Positions 46,154 through 52,300 of a stretch of 64,000 bases of DNA are shown piece by piece (position 1 is the first letter of the stretch; each line of letters begins with the position of its first letter). The notes beneath the pieces were generated by a model. It did no database searches. It saw only the letters and a program-made list of their open reading frames with translations, and was not told the DNA's origin. The position numbers and the translations under genes are program-made. Origin of the DNA: an uncultured Prevotella sp. (GTDB lineage: Bacteria; Bacteroidota; Bacteroidia; Bacteroidales; Bacteroidaceae); assembly GCA_905236755.1 (NCBI GenBank), contig CAJOCR010000028.1:16832-80831 (forward strand). Direction: 5' to 3'.

Positions 46154-46636
46154 TTATTTTATTCCTTTAGTTAAATACTGCAAATATGTACGTAATATTC
46201 TCTTTATCTCTATTGCTAAATCACGTGTAAAATACACTTGGCAAGATGTATAAAAATTGCTTTTCTTATCGGTATTTTCCATTATTTTACATAGAGTCAA
46301 AAGGCTATATTTTTTATTATCGTACACATTATTTTGTAGAAGTATTTCTACGATAGCAGTAATATAATAATAATTCGGGTTGCCTTTGTTTTTCCCTTTC
46401 GTGATAAAGAGTTTAGGTTTGATTTTGGGTGAGCATAGAATCTCTTGCCATAGCTGCGATATGCAGCTGTGGTAGGCAGGCGAGGCGCAATCATTGATGC
46501 GCCCAACATAATGAATAATCGACTCTAAGCTCCTTGTTGGCTTTACCAACCTGAATAAAAGGCCTTGGTTTATTAACTCTTTAATATCAATGTTATGCAA
46601 ATCGTTTTCTGTGATTTGCACATACATATTTTTCAT
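46154..46636 (-). CDS. Unrecognised 160-residue protein of the accessory region
   Basis: The frame 'MKNMYVQITENDLHNIDIKELINQGLLFRLVKPTRSLESIIHYVGRINDCASPAYHSCISQLWQEIL' is mostly helical, moderately basic, with no signal peptide and no motif I recognise. Lysine-rich 'FITKGKNKGNPNYYYITAIVEILLQNNVY' suggests a nucleic-acid contact but is not diagnostic. The chosen start (46636) gives a natural MKN opening; an in-frame ATG at 46663 would add nine residues and lies three bases from a perfect palindrome. It has a strong promoter far upstream, giving a leader of ~170 bases with two palindromes. Downstream (46045-46153) nothing is seen. Confidence 0.65.
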   Translation of the reverse strand: MKNMYVQITENDLHNIDIKELINQGLLFRLVKPTRSLESIIHYVGRINDCASPAYHSCISQLWQEILCSPKIKPKLFITKGKNKGNPNYYYITAIVEILLQNNVYDNKKYSLLTLCKIMENTDKKSNFYTSCQVYFTRDLAIEIKRILRTYLQYLTKGIK

Positions 46637-46664
46637 AGCAATGTTTATTGTGAAATGAAACATT

Positions 46665-46744
46665 GCATTGGGCCCAATGCCGTTTTACCATGGCATTGTA
46701 TATGGAACTAAGAGCTCTATAGTGTATTTGATATGACACTATTG
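46665..46744 (-). promoter_or_regulatory. Leader with two palindromes upstream of the 46154-46636 gene
   Basis: GCATTGGGCCCAATGC (46665-46680) is a perfect 16-bp palindrome next to the start region. ATAGTGT / ACACTAT arms with inner TGATATG (46720-46744) form a second hairpin. Both fall between the promoter (46824-46854) and the gene, so they would be in the RNA. Confidence 0.55.
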
Positions 46745-46823
46745 TGGCATATCAACAAATTAAGAGGTATTCATTTTTCGCATGGTTAGATTATTTTTAA
46801 GTTGTTGACTCTAAAAACGCCAA

Positions 46824-46854
46824 CAAAGATAGAAAAAATATAGATTAGTGTCAA
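46824..46854 (-). promoter_or_regulatory. Promoter (TTG-N20-TATCTTTG)
   Basis: On the minus strand TTG (46854-46852) and TATCTTTG (46831-46824) are 20 bases apart. It faces the 46154-46636 gene. Confidence 0.65.
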
Positions 46855-46887
46855 GGTTTTTATTAATAAAATGTATGTTTTTCGCAT

Positions 46888-46935
46888 AAAAAATCCCCAC
46901 TGACATTGCATTGTTGCAGAATCAGTGGGGAGTAT
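46888..46935 (-). terminator. Terminator of the 46953-47429 lipoprotein gene
   Basis: TCCCCACTGA / TCAGTGGGGA around an ~18-base loop; on the minus strand the stem is followed by six T. It ends the two-gene lipoprotein unit. Confidence 0.85.
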
Positions 46936-46952
46936 GTTATGTCGATAACCTA

Positions 46953-47429
46953 TTATCTAATCTCTATGCTTTGCGAATTACTATTAAAAACCTTATTCAA
47001 TTCTTTTTTGATGGCTTTATATGCAATTTCCTGATCTTGTGAAATGGATATTCCCATACCGCTTGACTTAATAACAGCTACGCTTCGATTTGTGTAATAA
47101 TCATAGAAAGTAATTGAAATATAAGTTTCGCCACCGTCCCACTTTTCCGTTTTAATATTTATTTTAGGAGACAAGACGTTTTCTCCTTGTGAAATGAGGA
47201 CACGAGCCGTTTCTGGAGAAACAGCTTGTAGTTTCTCTGAAATGTCGTTTTCTAACATCATTAAGATATCGTCTAACTCGGCATCTCCTTCATTATTAGC
47301 ACTAAACACAACGTATTTGTATTTGGCTAAATCATATCCGTTAGCTGTATTTATTATACTTTGAGACGAACCGCAAGAAGAGATTAATGCCAAAAATACA
47401 ATTGATAATATGAATGTAAACTTCTTCAT
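46953..47429 (-). CDS. Lipoprotein of unknown function
   Basis: The product has 158 residues with a lipobox leader (ISSC, Cys19). The mature protein reads 'GYDLAKYKYVVFSANNEGDAELDDILMMLENDISEKLQAVSPETARVLISQGENVLSPKINIKTEKWDGGETYISITFYDYYTNRSVAVIKSSGMGISISQDQEIAYKAIKKELNKVF'. This alpha/beta layout recalls the LptE/DUF4136-like lipoproteins of periplasmic face, but I cannot place it in a family. It is the last gene of a unit with the 47440-48126 gene (10-base gap) and is followed by a terminator. Confidence 0.75.
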   Translation of the reverse strand: MKKFTFILSIVFLALISSCGSSQSIINTANGYDLAKYKYVVFSANNEGDAELDDILMMLENDISEKLQAVSPETARVLISQGENVLSPKINIKTEKWDGGETYISITFYDYYTNRSVAVIKSSGMGISISQDQEIAYKAIKKELNKVFNSNSQSIEIR

Positions 47430-47439
47430 AATTTAAACA

Positions 47440-48126
47440 TTATAAGTCTTCACCATTGGCACGGTTGTATTCATTGTCATAGTACATTGCAATATAATAC
47501 TTGCCTAAATGTTCACATATACAGAACCACACAGACTTCTTGGAAATTAAATCCATACCCTTTTGCATTGCAATGTTTTGTGCTTCTTTAGTTATTTCTT
47601 CGGTGGCATTATCTAACTGCTCTTGAGAGTATTTTTTTAAAAGTTCATCTTTAACCTGTTTTTGTATAGCTAACGTATCCACTTTTCGTATATCTTGAGC
47701 TTGATAGAACAAAGCCTCATACTTCTTATTATGAACAAGCATTTCATATGAAATATCTTCAGCATCAGACAATGTATAATCTTTCAAGGATGCATATCTC
47801 TTATTATTATTAAACTGACTAACAAGGTTGTTGAAACGAATCTTTATATCTGCCTCATTTAGAGTTATGGCATCACAAACCATAATTCGACAAACTTTCT
47901 TATTATTAGTTACAATATAAACATGTACCTTTGTGCCATTAAACTCTCCTTCAAGGTACTCTGTATTTCCCAGCTTTTTAGATACAAATCCCTTTGAAAT
48001 GAGTTTTTGTTTCATTGCAGATTTGTAGCCATCAACAGGGATACCAAGGAAAGTAGTAACATCCTTTTGTGCATACATGGCAACAGCCATAAAAGCCATA
48101 ACCAAGGACATAAATATTCTTTTCAT
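47440..48126 (-). CDS. Secreted protein of unknown function
   Basis: The 228-residue product starts at the ATG at 48126, giving signal peptide 'MKRIFMSLVMAFMAVAMYAQ'. An in-frame ATG at 48183 overlaps the -7 promoter box (48181-48188) and is rejected. The mature part opens 'KDVTTFLGIPVDGYKSAMKQKLISKGF', a wording common in Prevotella secreted proteins that begin with an 'FLGIPVDG' beta-hairpin. It then alternates helices and strands ('KKVCRIMVCDAITLNEADIKIRFNNLVSQF'). No enzyme motif is visible. It is probably co-transcribed with the lipoprotein gene that follows. Confidence 0.8.
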   Translation of the reverse strand: MKRIFMSLVMAFMAVAMYAQKDVTTFLGIPVDGYKSAMKQKLISKGFVSKKLGNTEYLEGEFNGTKVHVYIVTNNKKVCRIMVCDAITLNEADIKIRFNNLVSQFNNNKRYASLKDYTLSDAEDISYEMLVHNKKYEALFYQAQDIRKVDTLAIQKQVKDELLKKYSQEQLDNATEEITKEAQNIAMQKGMDLISKKSVWFCICEHLGKYYIAMYYDNEYNRANGEDL

Positions 48127-48180
48127 ATTGTTTAATTTAAGTTTAATGCATAAATCGTTTATTTCGATTATATCTTTTTG

Positions 48181-48188
48181 CAAAGATA
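48181..48188 (-). promoter_or_regulatory. -7 box (TATCTTTG) of the 47440-48126 gene
   Basis: Minus-strand TATCTTTG lies 55 bases before the chosen start codon and decides that start. Confidence 0.7.
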
Positions 48189-48205
48189 CGTATTTATCTC
48201 GACAA

Positions 48206-48397
48206 TTATTTCATTTCGCTTTGCTTTTTCATCTCTTTTACGTCGAATTCAGTTTCTATATAGTCTGAAGAATCTAAAACGAAGTCACAGTTATGGTACA
48301 TTCTTTTCACCATTTCAATGGCAGTTGCTTCATTGTCAGCTTCCATTTCAATGGTGCGCTTTAATACCTCTGTAACTTCTATTTTGTACTTCGTCAT
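48206..48397 (-). CDS. DpnD/PcfM-like small protein
   Basis: The 63-residue product reads 'KYKIEVTEVLKRTIEMEADNEATAIEMVKRMYHNCDFVLDSSDYIETEFDV', matching the DpnD/PcfM family. Members are carried near restriction systems (DpnD) and conjugative plasmids (PcfM), with unknown biochemical role. No restriction or transfer genes are next to it here, so it is an orphan in an accessory region. Its own -7 box lies 9 bases upstream of the ATG, implying a very short leader. A second promoter 200 bases further upstream would give a long structured leader. Confidence 0.85.
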   Translation of the reverse strand: MTKYKIEVTEVLKRTIEMEADNEATAIEMVKRMYHNCDFVLDSSDYIETEFDVKEMKKQSEMK

Positions 48398-48405
48398 ATA
48401 TCATG

Positions 48406-48413
48406 CAAAAATA
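48406..48413 (-). promoter_or_regulatory. Proximal -7 box (TATTTTTG) of the DpnD/PcfM-like gene
   Basis: Minus-strand TATTTTTG, nine bases from the start codon; initiation would be nearly leaderless. Confidence 0.5.
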
Positions 48414-48496
48414 CTCAAAAGAAGTGATGCATTTTAGATTAGATCAAAAGTTAACAAAAAAGATCATTTCTTTTGCTTTCTCGTCATCAAATGTGT

Positions 48497-48555
48497 GGGG
48501 GGGGTAACAAAAGTAACGCCCCCCAAGTATGCTGTCCGAAGACGCGCCTGGGGGG
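48497..48555 (-). promoter_or_regulatory. Competing G/C-run hairpins
   Basis: A run of eight G (48497-48504), a run of six C (48519-48524) and a run of six G (48550-48555). The C-run can pair with either G-run but not both, giving two exclusive stems. It lies in the possible long leader of the DpnD/PcfM-like gene. Confidence 0.5.
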
Positions 48556-48597
48556 CTTATTATCTTTGTTCTAAATAAGAAATCGTTTTATCTGTTG

Positions 48598-48605
48598 CAA
48601 AAATA
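48598..48605 (-). promoter_or_regulatory. Distal -7 box (TATTTTTG)
   Basis: Minus-strand TATTTTTG upstream of the competing hairpins; a transcript from here would carry a ~195-base leader into the DpnD/PcfM-like gene. Confidence 0.4.
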
Positions 48606-48648
48606 GATAAAAAGCTGTTTGCTTCCAAATTTTTTTAGCAAAAAGATT

Positions 48649-48688
48649 ATAACCCCCACATTAAAACAGTTGTTTTATGCGGGTTTGT
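48649..48688 (-). terminator. Hairpin after the four-helix-bundle gene
   Basis: AACCCCCACATTAAAACA / TGTTTTATGCGGGTTT pair with a small loop, ~55 bases past the stop codon at 48743. The following T-tract is imperfect. Confidence 0.5.
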
Positions 48689-48742
48689 AATCACACAAAG
48701 ATAATAATTTTTTCAATAAGTTGCAACTGCATTTTGGGAATT

Positions 48743-49585
48743 TTATTTCACATTAGCTCTCAATGCTGACAATTCACGTTCAAGAGAAGCGATGCGTGTT
48801 TTCAGGGCAGCTATTTCTTGCTCTTGTGCGGCGATTATCTGTTTTTGTGTTCCTCGCTTATCGAGGCGTGCTGCCGTCATGCGCTCACGCACGCCTCCTT
48901 CTTCAACGAATTCGCGATCACGTTTTTCTATAAATGATGTCATGGCTTTGTCAACCATGTGGCAAAGGCTTATAGCAGTGTTTGCCATTTCTTCATCTGT
49001 CCATTTGTTAAAAAAAATCTCATAGTCGACAAGGCTGTCGTGAGTGCGGCAATAGGCTAATAGCTTGTTGTAGCGCTGACGCAAGTAGTTGGCGTGTTCG
49101 GGGGATAAGCTGGAGTAGCGGGCATACCCGGAGTTGCCGGCTTTTCTGGAATATTCGGTTTTTCCGGAATATTCGGAGTTGCTGGAATTGCCGGGATTAC
49201 TGTGGGCATCGGCATGCCCTGGGGCGGCAGCCTTTGCCCATTCTGTCAGCTTGTGCTGCTTTATGTAGTCAAGGTAATCTTCCAAGAGTTCTTGGTTGCT
49301 GCCTTTGGCTATGCCCAGCAGCTTTATCTCCACCTCAAATGATGTTTGTCCATCGGTGAGTCCCTCGGCGATATTCTGCTTTACTGAGCGGGCAGCCTGC
49401 ACCATCTGATCCACCGTGCGGTCGCCATATTTAGGTAGGAAGCGAGCACAGAAAGCCTTGGTGAGCTGCACCAGCACATCACTTTTACGATAGAAATGCA
49501 AATCGGTATATACTGTTGCCTTGCGCATTATGCTGGGTGTGCCATCATCATAGCGTTTCAATTGTATGTTTTTCTTCTCTTCCAT
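48743..49585 (-). CDS. Four-helix-bundle 'suffix domain' protein
   Basis: The 280-residue product begins 'MEEKKNIQLKRYDDGTPSIMRKATVYTDLHFYRKSDVLVQLTKAFCARFL' and contains the S23-type bundle ('DQMVQAARSVKQNIAEGL...SFEVEIKLLGIAKGSNQELLEDYLDYI', ~55-112). Next is a repetitive linker (~128-160), a helical suffix domain (~160-245) and a C-terminal coiled coil ('QKQIIAAQEQEIAALKTRIASLERELSALRANV'). S23-like bundles occur in 23S rRNA intervening sequences and in diversity-generating retroelement accessory proteins. This suffix form is a stand-alone Bacteroidota family of unknown role. The upstream ATG at 49615 is rejected, since the -7 box is at 49617-49624. Confidence 0.85.
   Translation of the reverse strand: MEEKKNIQLKRYDDGTPSIMRKATVYTDLHFYRKSDVLVQLTKAFCARFLPKYGDRTVDQMVQAARSVKQNIAEGLTDGQTSFEVEIKLLGIAKGSNQELLEDYLDYIKQHKLTEWAKAAAPGHADAHSNPGNSSNSEYSGKTEYSRKAGNSGYARYSSLSPEHANYLRQRYNKLLAYCRTHDSLVDYEIFFNKWTDEEMANTAISLCHMVDKAMTSFIEKRDREFVEEGGVRERMTAARLDKRGTQKQIIAAQEQEIAALKTRIASLERELSALRANVK
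49108..49198. repeat. Short repeats inside the four-helix-bundle gene
   Basis: Repeated GGAATATTCGG, GGAGTTGCCGG, GGAATTGCCGG and TTTTTCCGGAATATTC units, mostly in multiples of three bases. They encode the NSGYARYS / SEYSGKTEYS / NPGNSSNS linker. Confidence 0.75.
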
Positions 49586-49616
49586 AAATGAGAATTTTGT
49601 ATTTTTCTTAATCACA

Positions 49617-49624
49617 CAAAGGTA
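49617..49624 (-). promoter_or_regulatory. -7 box (TACCTTTG) of the four-helix-bundle gene
   Basis: Minus-strand TACCTTTG lies 32 bases before the start codon at 49585. Confidence 0.65.
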
Positions 49625-49672
49625 ATAAATTATTTAATGCAAAGCAATAGGTTGGTGAAAAAAGTGTGCTGC

Positions 49673-49829
49673 GGTTTCAGTTTTCAGTTTTCAGTTATTT
49701 TTTTTCTTGAAAAAATACTATTTTGGGGTGCTTATATTATATATAATTATAATTATATATATATAAGAGGGTTGGAATGGATATTTTTTTAGTCGATTAA
49801 AAAAAAACTGAAAACTGAAAACTGAAACC
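49673..49829. repeat. 157-bp inverted-repeat element
   Basis: The left arm GGTTTCAGTTTTCAGTTTTC and the right arm GAAAACTGAAAACTGAAACC are exact complements. T- and A-runs and an almost pure AT palindrome fill the centre. No reading frame. It could be a foldback element or a strong bidirectional terminator. Confidence 0.85.
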
Positions 49830-49941
49830 ATAGACACACATAGCAAATCAACAAGCTTACTAACACCTTAATAATCAGCAAGTTGCCAAATATTGCATTT
49901 CAACATTCGGGTCACTTTGGATAACCTACTGTTTTTCTTCG

Positions 49942-49949
49942 TATCTTTG
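49942..49949 (+). promoter_or_regulatory. -7 box (TATCTTTG) upstream of the 50110-50577 gene
   Basis: TATCTTTG with TTTG 22 bases upstream (49916-49919). The leader to the next start codon is ~155 bases and contains direct repeats of ATCTCGAA and the flanking repeat at 50014. Confidence 0.6.
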
Positions 49950-50013
49950 CACTTGTCAAGAGTTCAAAGACGAAGCGCGCATCTCGAACGAATCTCGAAA
50001 CCATCTCGAACCT

Positions 50014-50043
50014 TGCGCACGCCGAAGGCGTGCTAAAGGATAA
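50014..50043. repeat. Direct repeat flanking the smalltalk module, left copy
   Basis: GCGCACGCC-gAAGGCGTGCTAAA, then GATAAA-type units, recurs at 50858-50890 on the same strand, enclosing the 50110-50855 genes. CGCACGCC / GGCGTGC also forms a hairpin. Confidence 0.7.
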
Positions 50044-50109
50044 ACGATAAATGACAAATGATAAAGGGAGCGCACAGCGCTTTCAATGTTAAACTTAAAT
50101 CTAATAGAA

Positions 50110-50577
50110 ATGGCAAAAATCACTCCAATCGACGTGATCAAAGGTATCACAGGAAAGTACGGTAGCGGCAGTAACGACTACTTCGCAACCAACAAGTCAA
50201 GTAACAAGATTCATCTTGCAAAGATGACTAACCCTTACAAGGGTCCTGCAAGTGAGAAGCAGCTCGCTCAGCAGAGCAAGTTTGCAAAGAAGCAGGCTGC
50301 AGTTAGTGCATGGCTCAACGCTAACAAGCCAAGCGAGAAGAACGGTGCTAAGGGTACTGACGCCTACCAGCTGGCAATGAAGATCAAGAAGTCAATGCAC
50401 TTCTCTTGCATCAGTCAGGTAATCTACAAGCATCTGGATGAGGACGGCAAGGTTGAGTTACCTGCAGCCCATCCCGACCTTCCCGGTGGGGAAGGAGAAC
50501 AAACTGGCGGCGGAAATGGTGGCAACACCAACCCAACGCCCAGCCCTTCAACTGGAGGAGATAAACCAGAACTATGA
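50110..50577 (+). CDS. Small basic protein of unknown function with repeat-derived tail
   Basis: The 155-residue product starts at 50110 (MAKITPIDVIKG); an in-frame ATG at 50086 would add eight residues (MLNLNLIE). The body (1-118) is basic and polar: 'GKYGSGSNDYFATNKSSNKIHLAKMTNPYKGPASEKQLAQQSKFAKKQAAVSAW'. The style loosely recalls DUF6266-like proteins, but I do not recognise the family with confidence. Residues ~120-132 ('AHPDLPGGEGEQTG') are encoded by a GC-rich palindromic repeat (50467-50506). Beyond it follows a Gly/Asn/Pro-rich tail. It lies upstream of a smalltalk gene, so it may occupy the place usually held by an HU-like gene. Confidence 0.7.
   Translation: MAKITPIDVIKGITGKYGSGSNDYFATNKSSNKIHLAKMTNPYKGPASEKQLAQQSKFAKKQAAVSAWLNANKPSEKNGAKGTDAYQLAMKIKKSMHFSCISQVIYKHLDEDGKVELPAAHPDLPGGEGEQTGGGNGGNTNPTPSPSTGGDKPEL
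50467..50506. repeat. GC-rich palindromic repeat inside a coding sequence
   Basis: CCCATCCCGACCTTCCC / GGTGGGGAAGGAGAACAAACTG, the same family as the intergenic copies; here it is read through in frame and alters the C-terminus of the 50110-50577 product. Confidence 0.85.
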
Positions 50578-50582
50578 CCTAT

Positions 50583-50750
50583 CCCCCCTCCCTCCCCTAC
50601 AGGGAGGGAGCCTCACTAACGTTCAAATTAATTGTTTAACTTAAAAAAATCCTCTCAAACTGCTTGCAAAGTTCATTGTTACTAACTTTCTGACCGTAGG
50701 CAACGAGTGTAGCGAGGCACTCTCCCAGAAGGGGAGAGCGGGGAGAGAGG
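50583..50750. repeat. Two further GC-rich palindromic repeats
   Basis: 50583-50614 (CCCCCTCCCTCCCC / GGGAGGGAG) and 50717-50750 (GCACTCTCCC / GGGGAGAGCGGGGAGAG) stand between the 50110-50577 gene and the smalltalk gene. Confidence 0.8.
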
Positions 50751-50762
50751 TCGATTGTTGTT

Positions 50763-50855
50763 ATGAAAAAGGAAACTTGGAAAACAATTATTCAGTTGGT
50801 CATCTCTGTTTTGACCGCAGTAGCAACCACTCTTGGTGTTACAAGCTGCATGTAG
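50763..50855 (+). CDS. Smalltalk family peptide (30 residues)
   Basis: The peptide 'MKKETWKTIIQLVISVLTAV' continues 'ATTLGVTSCM' and stops. It has one hydrophobic helix and a lipobox-like VTSC at the end. Almost the same sequence is annotated across Bacteroides and Prevotella as 'smalltalk protein', usually between an HU-like DNA-binding gene and an N-acetylmuramoyl-L-alanine amidase gene. Here neither neighbour is present in the usual form. Function is unknown; a small membrane or lipidated peptide is likely. The gene is too short for ordinary gene finders. Confidence 0.85.
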   Translation: MKKETWKTIIQLVISVLTAVATTLGVTSCM

Positions 50856-50857
50856 CA

Positions 50858-50890
50858 TGCGCACGCCAAGGCGTGCTAAATGATAAATGA
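50858..50890. repeat. Direct repeat flanking the smalltalk module, right copy
   Basis: GCGCACGCCAAGGCGTGCTA followed by AATGATAAATGATAAAGG, matching 50014-50043 with one base fewer in the hairpin loop. Related ATAAATGATAAA strings recur at 63650-63740. Confidence 0.7.
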
Positions 50891-50912
50891 TAAAGGATAA
50901 ATGGTAAAGATT

Positions 50913-50947
50913 AAAGCCTCTTGCATTAATTTTGCAAGAGGCTTTAT
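50913..50947. terminator. Bidirectional terminator
   Basis: AAAGCCTCTTGCA / TGCAAGAGGCTTT with a short loop between the smalltalk and GH28 genes; A- and T-tracts lie on both sides. Confidence 0.85.
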
Positions 50948-50955
50948 TTATGGTT

Positions 50956-52284
50956 TCAGTTATTTTTTTCGCTTTTCATGTGCGTAACATCTCCCTCTCC
51001 TTTGGAGAGGGCTGGGGTGAGGTTTTTCTCTTTCTTCTTTCCCACATTATTATATATAATAGCTTTGCGGTAATCGGCACCGACATGAGAGAGTTTTGCA
51101 TTTTCAATGCTCACACTACCCACATTTCTGAAATACATTGCCCATGATGGAAAGAAAGGCCACTCGCTGGTTTTGGCGGTCTTGAACCATTTAGGCAAAG
51201 AGGGGTCGTCGATTCCACGGAACTGCAAATCGACATTGCGAACGATAACCTTGTCGGTGTGGGCTGTGCCCCAGCTCTTTACAGACATTGCCATACGTGT
51301 GATGTCACGTGCAACGATGTTTTCTATTGTTATTGTGCCTGCACTGTTGTCTTCGCTCAGAGTAACACTCACTGGCGTGAGCACGGTCTCGGTCTTGAGA
51401 TTACGAATGACGATACTGTCGAGGCGCCCGGGAGCAGCCCCCCACCCTCCTGGTTCAAGACTAATAGCTGCATCGCTACTGGTCTTTCCCGATGTGCGGT
51501 GCTTGCACTGTCCTGGTCCATAGATATGGTTATTTGATATTACAAGATTGACGGATGGCTGTATCATACGTATGCCGTTGCACGATGAGTTTATTTCGTT
51601 GCCGTCAATGACCATTCTGTGCCAATAGCCGCCAGCAATGCCGTCGTCGCCTGTATGCATGACGCAATCACGGATACTTACCTGTTCGCAACCACGGATA
51701 TGGATGCCGTCCCAACCCTCGGTGATGGTGAGGTGTGAGAACTCGGTATCTCGGATGTCGTAGGCAAGGAATGCATAGTTGGCTGCATGCTGCACCTTGA
51801 AATGTGTGAATGTTAATCGTGATGATGATGCTGCTATGATGGTGTGAGGTCCACGCATTTTCTCTTCGCCATGCGGATTAAAGACGTGCTGTCCGTCGAT
51901 GGTTCCTTCGCCTGTGATACCTGCATCGTGAATGTCATTGGCTATGACAAGTGCTTTTGTCCAGATGGTGTCGTAGGCACTATTGGCATTGGCTGTTCCT
52001 CGTCCGCTCTCATAACGTGAGAGGTCGTGAGTGGGAATAAAGCTGTCGTAATCGCTGAGCTGTGTGCTTCCCAGGAGTACTGCTCCTTTCTGCAACTGCA
52101 CCATGACGCCCGACTGTAGGTGTATGGTACCTGTGAGATATGTTCCTTCAGGAACAACGACTACTCCACCACCCTGCTGCGCACACGACTGTATGGCTGC
52201 ATTGATGGCATGTGTATTTAACGTGGTGCCGTCACCTTTGGCACCAAAGGAAAGAATGCTGATAATAATTGATAATAATAGCAT
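50956..52284 (-). CDS. GH28 family polygalacturonase-like enzyme
   Basis: The product has 442 residues. A short leader (1-12) precedes 'FGAKGDGTTLNTHAINAAIQSCAQQGGGVVVVPEGTYLTGTIHL', the usual start of GH28/pectate-lyase-like right-handed beta-helices. Repeated rungs follow. Candidate catalytic residues are Asp192 (WDGIHI) and Asp213-Asp214 (TGDDGI); 'SCNGIRM' stands where the family has RIK. Such enzymes cut galacturonan or rhamnogalacturonan. Residues 421-432 ('NLTPALSKGEGD') are the translation of a GC-rich palindromic repeat at 50990-51024, so the C-terminus is repeat-derived. The RNase Z gene ends 17 bases upstream on the same strand, so GH28 may be read through from it. Confidence 0.88.
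   Translation of the reverse strand: MLLLSIIISILSFGAKGDGTTLNTHAINAAIQSCAQQGGGVVVVPEGTYLTGTIHLQSGVMVQLQKGAVLLGSTQLSDYDSFIPTHDLSRYESGRGTANANSAYDTIWTKALVIANDIHDAGITGEGTIDGQHVFNPHGEEKMRGPHTIIAASSSRLTFTHFKVQHAANYAFLAYDIRDTEFSHLTITEGWDGIHIRGCEQVSIRDCVMHTGDDGIAGGYWHRMVIDGNEINSSCNGIRMIQPSVNLVISNNHIYGPGQCKHRTSGKTSSDAAISLEPGGWGAAPGRLDSIVIRNLKTETVLTPVSVTLSEDNSAGTITIENIVARDITRMAMSVKSWGTAHTDKVIVRNVDLQFRGIDDPSLPKWFKTAKTSEWPFFPSWAMYFRNVGSVSIENAKLSHVGADYRKAIIYNNVGKKKEKNLTPALSKGEGDVTHMKSEKNN
50990..51024. repeat. GC-rich palindromic repeat inside the 3' end of GH28
   Basis: CTCCCTCTCC / GGAGAGGG then CTGGGGTGAGG. It is translated in frame on the minus strand as the peptide TPALSKGEGD just before the GH28 stop codon. 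Confidence 0.9.
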
Positions 52285-52300
52285 AGTTAGATTTTACTCA

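Noticed and set aside
46154..46663. Longer start at 46663 for the unknown accessory gene
   Set aside because: Possible, but it would begin three bases from the perfect palindrome and adds a non-typical N-terminus; 46636 is preferred.
48743..49585. Intervening sequence in a 23S rRNA gene
   Set aside because: The S23-like domain is present, but no rRNA sequence flanks the gene and the protein has an extra suffix domain.
51107..51537. Plus-strand frames opposite GH28
   Set aside because: Shadow frames of the GH28 gene in GC-richer DNA, without motifs.
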